Shown here piece by piece: positions 46,362 to 55,181 of a DNA stretch of 64,000 nt. Every line of letters begins with the position of its first letter. The stretch's first letter is position 1. A program made the position numbers and the translations under genes. Source of the DNA: Nocardia miyunensis NBRC 108239. Lineage in GTDB: Bacteria; Actinomycetota; Actinomycetes; Mycobacteriales; Mycobacteriaceae. The DNA lies in NCBI RefSeq assembly GCF_001613065.1, contig NZ_BDBQ01000037.1, forward strand, positions 62,001 through 126,000, given 5' to 3'. Under the pieces are notes generated by a model, which worked only from the letters and a program-made list of their open reading frames with translations, did not search any database and was not told the origin of the DNA.

Positions 46362-47606
46362 ATGGGTGTAACAACTGCTACAGTTTCGCGACGCGATGTA
46401 GTCGTCACCGGCATGACCACCACGACCAGCCTGGCTCCCGATCTGGCGGGCACGTGGTCGGCCCTGTTGGCCGGTGAGAGCGGAATCGGCCCGCTCACAG
46501 ACGATTTCGTCACCAAGTACGATCTACCGGTCCGCATCGGCGGCAAGCTGAAGCAGGGACCGGGTGAGCATCTGACCCGCATCGAGCTGCGCCGCCACTC
46601 CTATGTGCAGCAGCTCGCGCTCGTGCTGGGTCGCCAGGTGTGGGAAGAGGCCGGTAAGCCCGATGTGGACGGTGAGCGGCTCGCGGTCGCGATCGGTACG
46701 GGCCTGGGCGGCGGCGACACCATTCACACCGCCATCCATCAGATGGAGGCCGGTGGTTACCGCAAGATCCATCCGCTGACCGTGCCGATGGTGATGCCCA
46801 ACGGTTCCGCGGCACGCGTGGGACTGGAATTCGGCGCCAAGGCGGGCGTGTACGCGCCGACCTCGGCGTGCTCGTCGGGGGCGGAGGCGATCGCGCACGC
46901 GTGGCGGCTGATCGCCACCGGCGAGGCCGATGTGGCGATCGCGGGCGGCGTCGAGGGTTACATCGAGGCGATCCCGATCGCCAGCTTCGCCATGATGCGC
47001 GCGATGAGCACCCGCAACGACGAACCCACCCGCGCCTCGCGCCCGTTCGACCGCGACCGCGACGGTTTCGTCTTCGGTGAGGCCGGCGCGCTGGTGATCC
47101 TGGAATCGGAGGAGTTCGCCCGCGCGCGCGGCGCGCGGATCCACGGGCGGGTGATGGGCGCGGGGATCACCTCCGACGGCTATCACCTCACCGGTACCCA
47201 GCCCGAGGGCGAAGGCTCGGCCCGCGCGATGCGCAAGGCGATCGAGTTCGCCGGGCTGACCCCGGCCGATATCGAGCACATCAACGCGCACGCCACCTCC
47301 ACCCCGGTCGGGGACGCCTCGGAGGCCAATGCGATCACCGCGGTCTCGCCCGGGGCGAGCGTCTACGCGCCCAAGGGTGCGCTGGGGCATTCGATCGGTG
47401 CGGTCGGCGCGCTCGAGGCGATCCTCACGGTGTGCAGTGTGCGTGACGGAATCGTCCCGCCCACACTGAATTTCGAGAATCCCGACGAGGGTGTGGAGCT
47501 GGACGTCGTGCACGGCAACGCCCGCGAGCAGAGCATCTCCTATGCGCTGAGCAACTCGTTCGGCTTCGGCGGCCACAACGTGACGCTGGCGGTCGGGCGC
47601 GCGTGA
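46362..47606 (+). CDS. beta-ketoacyl-ACP synthase, KasA/KasB type
   Basis: Condenses acyl-ACP with malonyl-ACP in FAS-II chain elongation; in mycolata this makes meromycolate precursors. 414 residues, the same length class as mycobacterial KasA. Catalytic triad: Cys170 in [13 protein letters not shown], His in [11 protein letters not shown] and His in [13 protein letters not shown]; the C-terminal NSFGFGGHN is conserved. KasA-like N-terminal features ([20 protein letters not shown]) are evident. Unlike kasA, it is not in a fas-II operon: the neighbours are a divergent TetR and an SRPBCC protein. It may be a specialised paralogue for a particular lipid or acyl chain. Confidence 0.92.
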   Translation: MGVTTATVSRRDVVVTGMTTTTSLAPDLAGTWSALLAGESGIGPLTDDFVTKYDLPVRIGGKLKQGPGEHLTRIELRRHSYVQQLALVLGRQVWEEAGKPDVDGERLAVAIGTGLGGGDTIHTAIHQMEAGGYRKIHPLTVPMVMPNGSAARVGLEFGAKAGVYAPTSACSSGAEAIAHAWRLIATGEADVAIAGGVEGYIEAIPIASFAMMRAMSTRNDEPTRASRPFDRDRDGFVFGEAGALVILESEEFARARGARIHGRVMGAGITSDGYHLTGTQPEGEGSARAMRKAIEFAGLTPADIEHINAHATSTPVGDASEANAITAVSPGASVYAPKGALGHSIGAVGALEAILTVCSVRDGIVPPTLNFENPDEGVELDVVHGNAREQSISYALSNSFGFGGHNVTLAVGRA

Positions 47607-47637
47607 GTGGGTGCGGGTGCGCGCACCCGCAGCCACT
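47606..47637 (+). terminator. hairpin after the KasA-like gene
   Basis: A perfect 20-bp palindrome, TGCGGGTGCGCGCACCCGCA, at 47612-47631 is extended by AGTGG/CCACT on both sides. It begins at the stop codon of the ketoacyl synthase and ends just before the KstR-like box. Confidence 0.65.
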
Positions 47638-47640
47638 GTC

Positions 47641-47654
47641 TAGAACTTGTTTCA
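47641..47654. promoter_or_regulatory. KstR-like box
   Basis: TAGAACTTGTTTCA matches the pattern TNNAACNNGTTNNA known for KstR, the TetR repressor of cholesterol catabolism in mycolata. It lies 14 bp upstream of the SRPBCC gene start. Confidence 0.6.
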
Positions 47655-47667
47655 GTATTGTTCCGGC

Positions 47668-48108
47668 ATGGCCTTCGTGATCGATGACACCGTGGAGATC
47701 GACGCTCCCGCAGAGGCGGTGTGGCAGGTACTCACCGACCTGCCGCGCTACCGGGAGTGGAATCCGTTCTGCGTATCCGCCGAATCGACGCTCGAGCCCG
47801 GCACGCCGATCACCATGCGGGTGCGGCTGCTGGGCCCGGGGGAGATGACACAGCGCGAACGGATCCGCTCGGTGACCCCGGGCACCGAATTCTCCTATTC
47901 GATGAAACCCATACCCCTGGGTGCGCTGCACAGCCTGCGCTCGCACACGCTGACGGCGCTGGATGCGAACCGCTGCCGCTACGACTCGCATTTCGAACTC
48001 GGCGGGTGGCTGGTTCCGGTGGTCGCCGGGCTGATGGGCGGCGCGCTGCGCCGCGGATTCGGCGGTATGACCGCCGCGGTCGCCGAACGCGCTGCCCGCC
48101 CCGCCTGA
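47668..48108 (+). CDS. SRPBCC (START/polyketide cyclase-like) family protein
   Basis: 146 residues, typical size of the helix-grip ligand-binding fold. The N-terminus reads VIDDTVEIDAPAEAVWQVL and the family block DLPRYREWNPFC is intact; a long C-terminal helix follows. Members bind hydrophobic ligands such as sterols, polyketides or lipids; enzymatic activity is not evident. ATG 47668 lies just after a KstR-like box, suggesting control by sterol-derived acyl-CoA (inference). Confidence 0.85.
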   Translation: MAFVIDDTVEIDAPAEAVWQVLTDLPRYREWNPFCVSAESTLEPGTPITMRVRLLGPGEMTQRERIRSVTPGTEFSYSMKPIPLGALHSLRSHTLTALDANRCRYDSHFELGGWLVPVVAGLMGGALRRGFGGMTAAVAERAARPA

Positions 48109-48328
48109 GCCGAATGCCCGTTACCTGCAACGGGTTTCGCATCGGCTCGAACCTGCGCCACCCGATACCGGGGCCGGTGCGAGCGGACAGCAGCCGATGC
48201 ACCGAATCGCGTCGATCGTGCGGGCCCGGGGAATTCGGGTCTGTACGGTCCGCGCGGCGGTGCGGAATACTCTGCGCTGCTTCGGGTAATGACATCGTGC
48301 ACGCAGAACCGACGGAAGGTCACCAGTA

Positions 48329-48895
48329 GTGTTCCGATCCACCGGCGTCGCCGTCCTCGTCAGCGTCGTCGCCGCGGGCCTGCTGTCCGGCTGCGGGAAC
48401 ACGCACGCCGATCACGCGGCCGCCTCGTCCACTCCGGCTGTGGCGCAAGTGAATTCATCGGTCCAGGTCGCGACCGCGGGCGCCCCGCTGATCAGATGCG
48501 GGGTGGATCTGTCCTCGCCCACCATCGGTGACGCCATCGCGAAACTTCCCGTCGAACCGGTCACCCATGCGCCGTGGGATACGAATCCGGCCTCGTTCGA
48601 AGGCAATTTCAATCCCTGCGCCACGTTGTCCACCGCGATCGTCACCATCCAGGGCGCGACGGGCAGTTCGCCGAATCAGGCGCTGATGTTCCATTCGGGG
48701 CGTTATCTGGGCACCGCGACGTCCAAGGCGTACGGGTTCACCTCCCTGGCCGCGGCGGCGACCACCGACGATACGGTGGCGTTGAACTACAAGACTTCCG
48801 GCAGCTGCAACGCGTGCTCCGACGGCACCCTCACGCAGGTGAAGTTCCATTGGGACGGAACGCATGTCGTCATGATCGGCCGTCCGCCGCACTGA
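48329..48895 (+). CDS. LppP/LprE family lipoprotein
   Basis: 188 residues. Lipobox LLSGC at residues 18-22 follows a hydrophobic signal, so Cys22 should be lipidated and the protein anchored to the outer face of the membrane. The mature part (CGVDLSSPTIGDAIAKLP, NPCATLSTAIVTIQGATG, HSGRYLGTATSKAYGF, VALNYKTSG) matches the LppP/LprE group known from mycobacteria. Function unknown. GTG 48329 is the start. Its 3' end overlaps the convergent DoxX gene by 26 bp. Confidence 0.88.
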   Translation: MFRSTGVAVLVSVVAAGLLSGCGNTHADHAAASSTPAVAQVNSSVQVATAGAPLIRCGVDLSSPTIGDAIAKLPVEPVTHAPWDTNPASFEGNFNPCATLSTAIVTIQGATGSSPNQALMFHSGRYLGTATSKAYGFTSLAAAATTDDTVALNYKTSGSCNACSDGTLTQVKFHWDGTHVVMIGRPPH

Positions 48896-49364
48896 TCCGC
48901 TCGCTGGCACGCTGGACGAGCATCGAGTCCAGTGACCAGTGGCCAGGCCCGACCCACAGCAGGAAGATCAGCCCGAGCATCATCGCGAAATCGGTGCGCG
49001 CGTCGTGGGCCATGCCCCAGAAGCCTTGTATGCCACCGAATCCGCCCGGGCGCAGCTCACGCAGTTTGGTCAGCACGATCGCCAGGCTTATGTCGATCAG
49101 CAGCGGCACCGCCGCCAGCCGGGTCAGCAGCCCGAGGACGATCAAGGTGCCGCAAACGATTTCGACGACACCGTCGAGGTTGGCGAAGAATGTCGCTGCC
49201 GGTATCCCGATCCTGTCGAAGCGGCCTGGTCCCAGCGTGTGCGGGTAGAGGAACTTCTGGATTCCCTCGCTCAGGAACACCAGCCCCACCGCTACCCGGA
49301 TACAGATCACCGCCGCCGGGCCGTCCGCGCCGAGCATCCGCGACCACCGTCGCATTCCTGCCAT
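48870..49364 (-). CDS. DoxX family membrane protein
   Basis: 164 residues, four membrane helices. Family features: RVAVGLVFLSEGIQKFL in helix 1, FFANLDGVVEIVCGTLIVLGL in helix 2 region and AVPLLIDISLAIVLTK in helix 3. DoxX-type proteins are linked with quinone or thiosulfate chemistry and, in mycobacteria, with thiol-oxidative stress complexes. ATG 49364 follows GGGAGGCGAGGG. Overlaps the lipoprotein gene at the 3' end (antisense tails). Confidence 0.88.
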   Translation of the reverse strand: MAGMRRWSRMLGADGPAAVICIRVAVGLVFLSEGIQKFLYPHTLGPGRFDRIGIPAATFFANLDGVVEIVCGTLIVLGLLTRLAAVPLLIDISLAIVLTKLRELRPGGFGGIQGFWGMAHDARTDFAMMLGLIFLLWVGPGHWSLDSMLVQRASERISAADGRS

Positions 49365-49524
49365 CGGCCCTCGCCTCCCGCTATCGTCACCCGATACGGC
49401 GGTGTCGAGTCTATCGGCGAGCGCGCCGGCACGGGCGGCTGCTCGGCCCCGACCACACCCGCTGACAACAGCCTCGCCAGCTGCTACGCCATATCCATTG
49501 GCTTTTGTACGGTTCCTATACGAC

Positions 49525-49561
49525 GATTGCGCCGTCCCCGGATACTGGAGACGGCGCAATC
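49525..49561 (-). terminator. hairpin after the nitronate monooxygenase-like gene
   Basis: GATTGCGCCGTC (49525-49536) pairs perfectly with GACGGCGCAATC (49550-49561); 12-bp stem and 13-nt loop, 20 bp beyond the minus-strand stop. Confidence 0.7.
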
Positions 49562-49581
49562 ACGGTGCGAGACAGCGAAAC

Positions 49582-50703
49582 TCAGCCGTTGTTGAGTTTG
49601 TTGAGGCGCTCGCAGGATTCGAGGTACTCCTCGATCAGGCGCTGCATGAGGTCCGCGGTGCGCTCGACCTTGTTCATCAGTCCCACGACCTGCCCGACCG
49701 GGTTGAAGTTGACGTCCTTGGCGGCCTCGGGGTAGCGGTGCCCGCGCTTGACGCCGTCCAGGGCGACCATCATCTGCAGCGGCATGGGCAGCGGGTCGGG
49801 GTTCTCCGGCTTCTCCCACGCCTCGGTCCAGTCGTTGCGCAGCATCCGGGCGGGCTTACCGGTCCACGACCGCGAGCGCACGGTGTCGTGGCTGGTGGCC
49901 TCGATGTAGGACTGCATCTGCGCGGGCGGCACATTGGCCTCCTCGACCGTGAGCCACAGCGAGCCGGTCCACGCGCCGGCCGCACCCATGGCCATCGCGG
50001 CGGCGATCTGGCGGCCGTTGCCGATACCACCGGCCGCGAGGGCGGGCAGGTCGCCGATCGCGTCGATGACCTGCGGCCACAGCACGAGCGAGGAGATCTC
50101 ACCGCAGTGGCCGCCGCCCTCGGTGCCCTGCATCACCACGAAGTCCAGGCCCGCGCGCTTGTGGTTGAGCGCGTGCTTGACCGAGCCGCACAGCGCGCCG
50201 ATCAGTCGGCCCGAGTCCTGGACCTGCTTGATGATGTCGTCGGGCGGGGTGCCCAGCGCGTTGGCCACCAGCTTTGCCTTGGGGTGGCGCAGGATGACCT
50301 CGACCTGCGGCGCGGCGGTGGTGGCGGTCCAGCCCAGCAGCTGGTGGTGGTGTTCGCCCTCGGGCAGGTGCGGGACGTTGTGGTCGGCGAGGATCTTCTC
50401 CGCGAAGTCGCGGTGGCCCTGCGGAACCATCTCCGCGAGTTTGGCTTCCAACTCGTCGGGGCTCAGGCCGTCCGCGCCCTTGCCCTCGTACTTGGACGGG
50501 ATGACCAGGTCCACGCCGTAGACGCCCTGCACGTGCTCGTCGAGCCAGGCGAGTTCGACCTCGAGTTCCTCGGCGGTGAATCCGACCGCGCCCAGCACCC
50601 CGATCCCGCCGGAGTTGCTCACGGCGGCGGCGACGTCGCGGCAGTGGGTGAAGGCGAAGATGGGGACGTCGATGCCCAGTCGTTCGCAGATCTCGGTACG
50701 CAT
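49582..50703 (-). CDS. nitronate monooxygenase / 2-nitropropane dioxygenase-like flavoenzyme
   Basis: 373-residue FMN-binding TIM-barrel protein. Key segments: VPIFAFTHCRDVAAAVSNSGGIG, FVVMQGTEGGGHCGE (with the glycine-rich phosphate-binding HCG region) and LPALAAGGIGNGRQIAAAMAMGA-like sequence (AAGGIGNGRQ seen), a strand-8 FMN phosphate motif. In mycolata such proteins include IpdC-like enzymes of sterol ring degradation, which are annotated as nitronate monooxygenases. A KstR-like box 55 bp upstream of ATG 50703 supports a link with sterol metabolism. True substrate unproven. Confidence 0.88.
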   Translation of the reverse strand: MRTEICERLGIDVPIFAFTHCRDVAAAVSNSGGIGVLGAVGFTAEELEVELAWLDEHVQGVYGVDLVIPSKYEGKGADGLSPDELEAKLAEMVPQGHRDFAEKILADHNVPHLPEGEHHHQLLGWTATTAAPQVEVILRHPKAKLVANALGTPPDDIIKQVQDSGRLIGALCGSVKHALNHKRAGLDFVVMQGTEGGGHCGEISSLVLWPQVIDAIGDLPALAAGGIGNGRQIAAAMAMGAAGAWTGSLWLTVEEANVPPAQMQSYIEATSHDTVRSRSWTGKPARMLRNDWTEAWEKPENPDPLPMPLQMMVALDGVKRGHRYPEAAKDVNFNPVGQVVGLMNKVERTADLMQRLIEEYLESCERLNKLNNG

Positions 50704-50757
50704 GGCGTGAAGCACTCCTCTGGTTTTCCGGCGCTGGAAAGTCTCGCCGCATAACAC

Positions 50758-50771
50758 TAGAACACGTTTCA
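50758..50771. promoter_or_regulatory. KstR-like box
   Basis: TAGAACACGTTTCA fits TNNAACNNGTTNNA and shares TAGAAC-NN-GTTTCA with the box at 47641. It lies 55 bp upstream of the nitronate monooxygenase-like gene. Confidence 0.65.
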
Positions 50772-50946
50772 TATTCAGGCTAGCGACTCGGCGCACACTT
50801 TTCGAGAGGGGGGATGATGTTATAAGTGGTCAAATGCCTCGATAGACTATTGATCCACGGATTTCAGGAAACAACCGTGCACTGAAATCTGTCCGTAACT
50901 CGTTCTAGTTTCGGCGGCGGCGTGCCCGGAATGTTCGGACGCGGGG

Positions 50947-51366
50947 TCAGCGCGCGGGCAGTAGGCCCCGGGCCACCAGATCGTCGAACAGCAACTGGTC
51001 GACCGGGGGGACGCGGTCGCGGTCGGCGTAGGTGAACCAGGCGATCTCGGCGATCTCGCTGCTGGGTTCGACGGTGCCGGTGTAGTCGGCGGTGTAGCAG
51101 GCCATGCGCACCGAACCCGGTGTGGGACCGTGCAATTCGGCCTCATAGGTGCCCACGTGGGTGACCGTCTCCGGCAGCAGTGCGACGGTGAGTTCCTCGT
51201 CGATCTCGCGCAGCAGGGTCTGCGGATCGGTCTCCGTGCCTTCACGTTTGCCGCCGGGGATGTAGAACACGTCCTTGCCGCGCGGGCGGGCGCACAGGAT
51301 GCGGCCCTCGTCGATCAGCACCCAGGCGACCGTGTCGATGAGCAGCTCGGTCGGCTCGGTCCGCAT
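50947..51366 (-). CDS. Nudix hydrolase
   Basis: About 139 residues. The Nudix box is GGKREGTETDPQTLLREIDEEL, here written in two parts: GGKREGTETDPQ and LLREIDEEL; it has the metal-binding REIDEE core. The enzyme should hydrolyse a nucleoside diphosphate linked to X; the substrate is not predictable. ATG 51366 was taken as start; GTG 51375 is in frame three codons upstream. It stands alone, divergent from the methionine salvage operon. Confidence 0.88.
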   Translation of the reverse strand: MRTEPTELLIDTVAWVLIDEGRILCARPRGKDVFYIPGGKREGTETDPQTLLREIDEELTVALLPETVTHVGTYEAELHGPTPGSVRMACYTADYTGTVEPSSEIAEIAWFTYADRDRVPPVDQLLFDDLVARGLLPAR

Positions 51367-51912
51367 GCCGAGCACACTACCGGTCGTGTCGCTGTGCCAG
51401 CCGGGCCTGGTGCGCCCAGCGTGTGGCAGGCATCAGCTGAGCCCGTTGAGGTCCGGGGAACACCGGCTTGTGCGGAGTCGGCAGACGATCCGGTCGTACT
51501 GGTTCGGTCGGGACAGCTTGCTCAACGCATGGCTGGCTGCTGCTGGCGGTCGGTCCGTTCGGCAGGTGCCGGTATGCAGGGGCAGCGGGTGGATCGCTGA
51601 CCGAGGAGGAGCCGGGCCGGATCATGCACGAGATCCGCCGTGATCCCGTCGGCGGCAGGTGATCGGTGGCGAGGGGTATTTCGGAACCATTTACACCATA
51701 ATGCTTTTCGTCATGCTGCTGGCGCGTCGTAGTAGCGGCGCCGGCGCAGTCTCACGGCAGCGTCGACTGGGGTTCGAGGTCGCGGCCCCGGCGGTGCGGC
51801 CCGGTGGGCGGTAGCGATCGGGGCGAGCGCAAACCTGGCGGTGCTGCGCGAATGCGGGTTCGATACGGTTTCATCGAGGTTGTCGGGTCCAGGTCTGAGG
51901 GTGTTTGCGCGG
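51367..51912. other. intergenic region upstream of the methionine salvage operon
   Basis: 546 bp without a supported gene. The AT-richer stretch at 51680-51720 (ATTTACACCATAATGC) may contain a promoter. I looked for an S-adenosylmethionine riboswitch and did not recognise one. Confidence 0.4.
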
Positions 51913-53823
51913 ATGGGTGATAGTTCGATCTCGTGGGATGGGGACGCTCTGGTCCTCACCGATCAGCGGGCGCTGCCCGGGGAACTGAAGCTGCTGCGAC
52001 TCACCACGGTCGATCAGGTCATCGACGCGATCGCCACGCTGGCGGTGCGGGGAGCTCCGGCGATCGGGGTGGCGGGCGCGTTCGGTGTGGCGATTGCCGC
52101 CTTCGCGCATCCCGGAGACGAGGCCGCGGTGGCCGCCGAGGCGGAACGGATCGCCGCGGCCCGTCCGACGGCGGTGAATCTCGCCTGGGCGGTGCGGCGG
52201 GCGCTGGCGCAGCTGCCGCACGGCGCGCAGGCGGTGCTGGCCGAGGCGCGGGCGTTGCTCGAACAGGACGGGCGGGTCAATCGTGCCGCGTCCGAGCATG
52301 CGGCGGATCTGGTGCAGCGGTTGTGCCCGGATCGGCCGCTGCGGGTGCTCACGCATTGCAACACCGGCCGGTTGGCCACGACCGCGTTCGGCACCGCCGT
52401 TGGCGCGATCCGGGTGCTGGCCGCTCGGGACGCGATCGAATCGGTGCTGGTGGACGAGACGCGCCCGCTGCTACAGGGTGCGCGGCTGACCGCGTGGGAG
52501 CTGGCCGAGGCCGGTATCGCGCATCGGCTGACGATCGATTCCGCGGCGGCATGGGCGATGGCGACCGGGCAGGTGGACTGCGTGCTGGTGGGTGCGGATC
52601 GCATCACCGCCGACGGTGCGGTGGCGAACAAGATCGGCACCTACGCTCTGGCCTTGGCGGCGCGGCGGCACGGGATCCCGTTCGTGGTGGTCGCCCCGGA
52701 ATCGACGCGCGATCCGGACACCGCGACCGGCGCGCAGATCGTCGTGGAGGAACGCGCGGCTTCGGAGGTCACCGAAATCGCCGGTGTCCCAACGGCTCCG
52801 GCGCAGACTGCGGTGTTCAACCCAGCGTTCGATGTGACGCCGCCGGACCTGGTGACCGCCGTGGTCACCGAGAACGGCGTGATCGACACCGGCAAACCCG
52901 ACACTGCCTCGGCCGCCGAGAACGGTTCGCTGCACACCGCCGAATCGGACACTGCCGCAACCGCGGGAAACGCTCCCGCACGTAGCACTCCCGCGGCTGC
53001 CGTGGTCACCGAGAACGATGTACCGCTCACCGGTGAGCCGGACAGCGCCGCGGTCGCCGGGGGCAGCGTCTTGCCGGTCTGCGAGCCGGATACGCAAATT
53101 GTTGCTGGACAACAGACCGCATCTGTTGTCCAGCGCCGGGTATCGGGCGCAGCGGGCGGTATCGCGGTGCGCGTCGATGATGCGGATGCGGATGCGGTTG
53201 CGGGAGAACAGATCGCTGCGATAGCGCGCGGCCTGTACGCGCGGGGTTGGATGCCGGGCACGGCGGGTAACATCTCGGTGCGCCTCGGCGAGTCCGCGCT
53301 GATCACCGGGAGTGGCCTGTCCAAGGGGGAGTTGAGCGCGGCCGATATGGTGTCGGTGCGGATCGCCGATTCGGTTCGCCTGCACGGGGATCGGCGCGCG
53401 TCGGCGGAGACCGCGATCCACACCGCGATCTACCGGGCGACCGATGCGGCGGCGGTGGTGCACGTGCATCCCGCACATGCGACCGCGTTGTCGATCGGCG
53501 CGGGCGAGGCGCGGGATGTGTTGCGGTTCAGCGGCTATGAGCTGATCAAGGGGCTCGGGGCGACCGAATCCGTGCGGGTGCCGGTATTGTCCAATCATGC
53601 CGACGTCACGCGGATCGGCGCGGAGGTGGAACGTCGTCTGCTCGCGGATCCGCAGTCCCCGCCGGTGTTGTTCATCGCCGGGCACGGCATCACCGCCTGG
53701 GGTGCGAGCCTGGCCCAGGCCCGTGATCGCGCCGAATGCCTCGAGGCGATGTGTGAGCTGGTGACGTTGACCGGCCGCCGGGAGATCGGTGTGCCGTCCG
53801 GTTTCGAGGAGGATCAGAAATGA
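51913..53823 (+). CDS. mtnAB: fused methylthioribose-1-phosphate isomerase and methylthioribulose-1-phosphate dehydratase
   Basis: Two consecutive steps of methionine salvage in one 636-residue protein. Residues 1-325 are MtnA: WDGDALVLTDQRALPGE, VRGAPAIGVAGAFG, catalytic Cys in THCNTGRLAT and Asp in LVGADRITADGAV. Residues about 430-636 are MtnB: GWMPGTAGNISVRL, and zinc-binding His in VHVHPAHATAL and the terminal GHGITAWG. Between them is a ~100-residue Ala/Thr-rich linker made of degenerate repeats of the MtnA end. ATG 51913 gives the expected MtnA N-terminus. Translation is coupled to mtnD by an ATGA overlap. Both active sites look complete. Confidence 0.93.
   Translation: MGDSSISWDGDALVLTDQRALPGELKLLRLTTVDQVIDAIATLAVRGAPAIGVAGAFGVAIAAFAHPGDEAAVAAEAERIAAARPTAVNLAWAVRRALAQLPHGAQAVLAEARALLEQDGRVNRAASEHAADLVQRLCPDRPLRVLTHCNTGRLATTAFGTAVGAIRVLAARDAIESVLVDETRPLLQGARLTAWELAEAGIAHRLTIDSAAAWAMATGQVDCVLVGADRITADGAVANKIGTYALALAARRHGIPFVVVAPESTRDPDTATGAQIVVEERAASEVTEIAGVPTAPAQTAVFNPAFDVTPPDLVTAVVTENGVIDTGKPDTASAAENGSLHTAESDTAATAGNAPARSTPAAAVVTENDVPLTGEPDSAAVAGGSVLPVCEPDTQIVAGQQTASVVQRRVSGAAGGIAVRVDDADADAVAGEQIAAIARGLYARGWMPGTAGNISVRLGESALITGSGLSKGELSAADMVSVRIADSVRLHGDRRASAETAIHTAIYRATDAAAVVHVHPAHATALSIGAGEARDVLRFSGYELIKGLGATESVRVPVLSNHADVTRIGAEVERRLLADPQSPPVLFIAGHGITAWGASLAQARDRAECLEAMCELVTLTGRREIGVPSGFEEDQK
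52858..53017 (+). repeat. 19-bp direct repeat in the MtnA-MtnB linker
   Basis: GCCGTGGTCACCGAGAACG occurs at 52858-52876 (end of MtnA) and again at 52999-53017 (linker), exactly 141 bp apart and in frame. At protein level, four degenerate units related to VTENGV--TGEPDTAA can be followed from 52861 to about 53110. Confidence 0.85.
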
Positions 53824-54389
53824 CTGTGCTGCAGGTGATGTCCGATGCCGACGCCGAACAGGTCGTGTTGCGTACCACCGACCCCGAGGTGATCGGTGCG
53901 GAATTGGCGCGGCGCGGCATCGTGTTCGACAGGTGGCCGCTGCCGGCCGATCAGCACGCGGCCACCGAGGACATCCTGGCCGACTATGCCTCGCGCATCG
54001 GCGATCTGAACGCCGAGGGCCGCTACCGGCACATCGACGTCGCGCGCATCCACCCCGACGAGGACGACCCGGCCTGGCCCGACACCGCGGCCGCCGCGCG
54101 CGGGAAGTTCCTGGCCGAACATCGGCACGCCGAGGACGAGGTGCGTTTCTTCGCCGGCGGGCGCGGCTGCTTCTACCTGCACCTGGACGGTGAGGTGGTC
54201 GCGGTGGTGTGCGAGGCGGGGGACCTGGTGTCGGTCCCGGCGGGCACGAAGCACTGGTTCGACATGGGCGTGCGCCCGGATTTCCTGGCGATCCGGTTCT
54301 TCGAGGAGGCCGACGGCTGGGTCGGCGATTTCACCGGTGACCGGATCGGGGAGAGTTTCCCGACGTTGGATGAGCTGCTCGCCGCGTGA
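53820..54389 (+). CDS. mtnD: acireductone dioxygenase
   Basis: Oxidises acireductone to the keto-acid precursor of methionine plus formate (Fe form) or to methylthiopropionate, formate and CO (Ni form). 189 residues, cupin fold. Metal ligands are visible as His-x-His and Glu in EHRHAEDEVRFF and a second His in GTKHWFDMG. It overlaps the MtnAB stop (ATGA) and the start of mtnC (53820 and 54386), showing coupled translation. Confidence 0.95.
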   Translation: MTVLQVMSDADAEQVVLRTTDPEVIGAELARRGIVFDRWPLPADQHAATEDILADYASRIGDLNAEGRYRHIDVARIHPDEDDPAWPDTAAAARGKFLAEHRHAEDEVRFFAGGRGCFYLHLDGEVVAVVCEAGDLVSVPAGTKHWFDMGVRPDFLAIRFFEEADGWVGDFTGDRIGESFPTLDELLAA

Positions 54390-55075
54390 ACACCGCGATC
54401 GTCCTGGACATCGAGGGCACCACGAGCCCGACCCGCGCGGTGCGCGAGGACCTGTACGGCTACACCCGCGAGCGGCTGCCGCAGTGGCTCGCCGAACATC
54501 GCGACGATGCGGCCGCGCCGGTGCTGGCCGGGGTGCGGGAGCTGTCCGGGCGCGCGGCCGCGGGCTCCGGTGAGATCGCCGAGATCCTTTGCGGCTGGCT
54601 CGATTCGGACGTCAAGGCCGCACCCTTGAAGACCGCGCAGGGGCTGATCTGCGGGGAGGGATTCCGCACGGGCGCGTTGCACGGGGAGTTCTTCCCCGAC
54701 GTGCCCGCGGCATTGTGGGCCTGGCATGCCGCCGACGCGAAGCTGTACGTGTATTCCTCGGGTTCGGTTCGCAATCAACGCGATTGGTTCACCTTCGCCC
54801 GTGGCGGGGATCTGTCCGGGCTGATCAGCGGCTGGTTCGATCTGGCGAACGCGGGCCCCAAACGCGAGCCCGGGTCGTACACGGCGATCGCCGCGGCGAT
54901 CGGGGTTCGGGCGCAACGGATCCTGTTCGTGTCCGATCATCCCGACGAACTCGACGCCGCCGTGGCGGCGGGCTGGCGCGTGGTGGGTCTGACGCGGGCG
55001 GGGGAACCGAATTCGCCACGCCCGCCGCATCATTGGGTCGGTTCGTTCGCCGAGATCGATATCGAGGACCGGTAG
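54386..55075 (+). CDS. mtnC: enolase-phosphatase E1
   Basis: HAD-superfamily enzyme that enolises and dephosphorylates diketo-methylthiopentyl phosphate to acireductone. 229 residues. Motif I is LDIEGTTSPTRAV with the nucleophile Asp and general acid Glu; motif II is YSSGSVRNQR; motif III/IV is FVSDHPDELDAA. GTG/ATG start at 54386 overlaps mtnD by 4 bp. It completes the MTR-1-P to acireductone segment in three genes. Enzymes for the first steps (MTA phosphorylase) and the final transamination are not in the window. Confidence 0.94.
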   Translation: MNTAIVLDIEGTTSPTRAVREDLYGYTRERLPQWLAEHRDDAAAPVLAGVRELSGRAAAGSGEIAEILCGWLDSDVKAAPLKTAQGLICGEGFRTGALHGEFFPDVPAALWAWHAADAKLYVYSSGSVRNQRDWFTFARGGDLSGLISGWFDLANAGPKREPGSYTAIAAAIGVRAQRILFVSDHPDELDAAVAAGWRVVGLTRAGEPNSPRPPHHWVGSFAEIDIEDR

Positions 55076-55181
55076 TCGCGGGCGAGCAGGCCGGGTCGCG
55101 GCGGCAGCTGCCGGTCGTCGGATTCATCGAATATCATGCGCCACAGCCGGATACGGGACACATCTCGGCCGGGACCCCGCC

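Noticed and set aside
51367..51912. S-adenosylmethionine riboswitch upstream of methionine salvage genes
   Set aside because: No recognisable conserved core or suitable multi-stem arrangement was visible.
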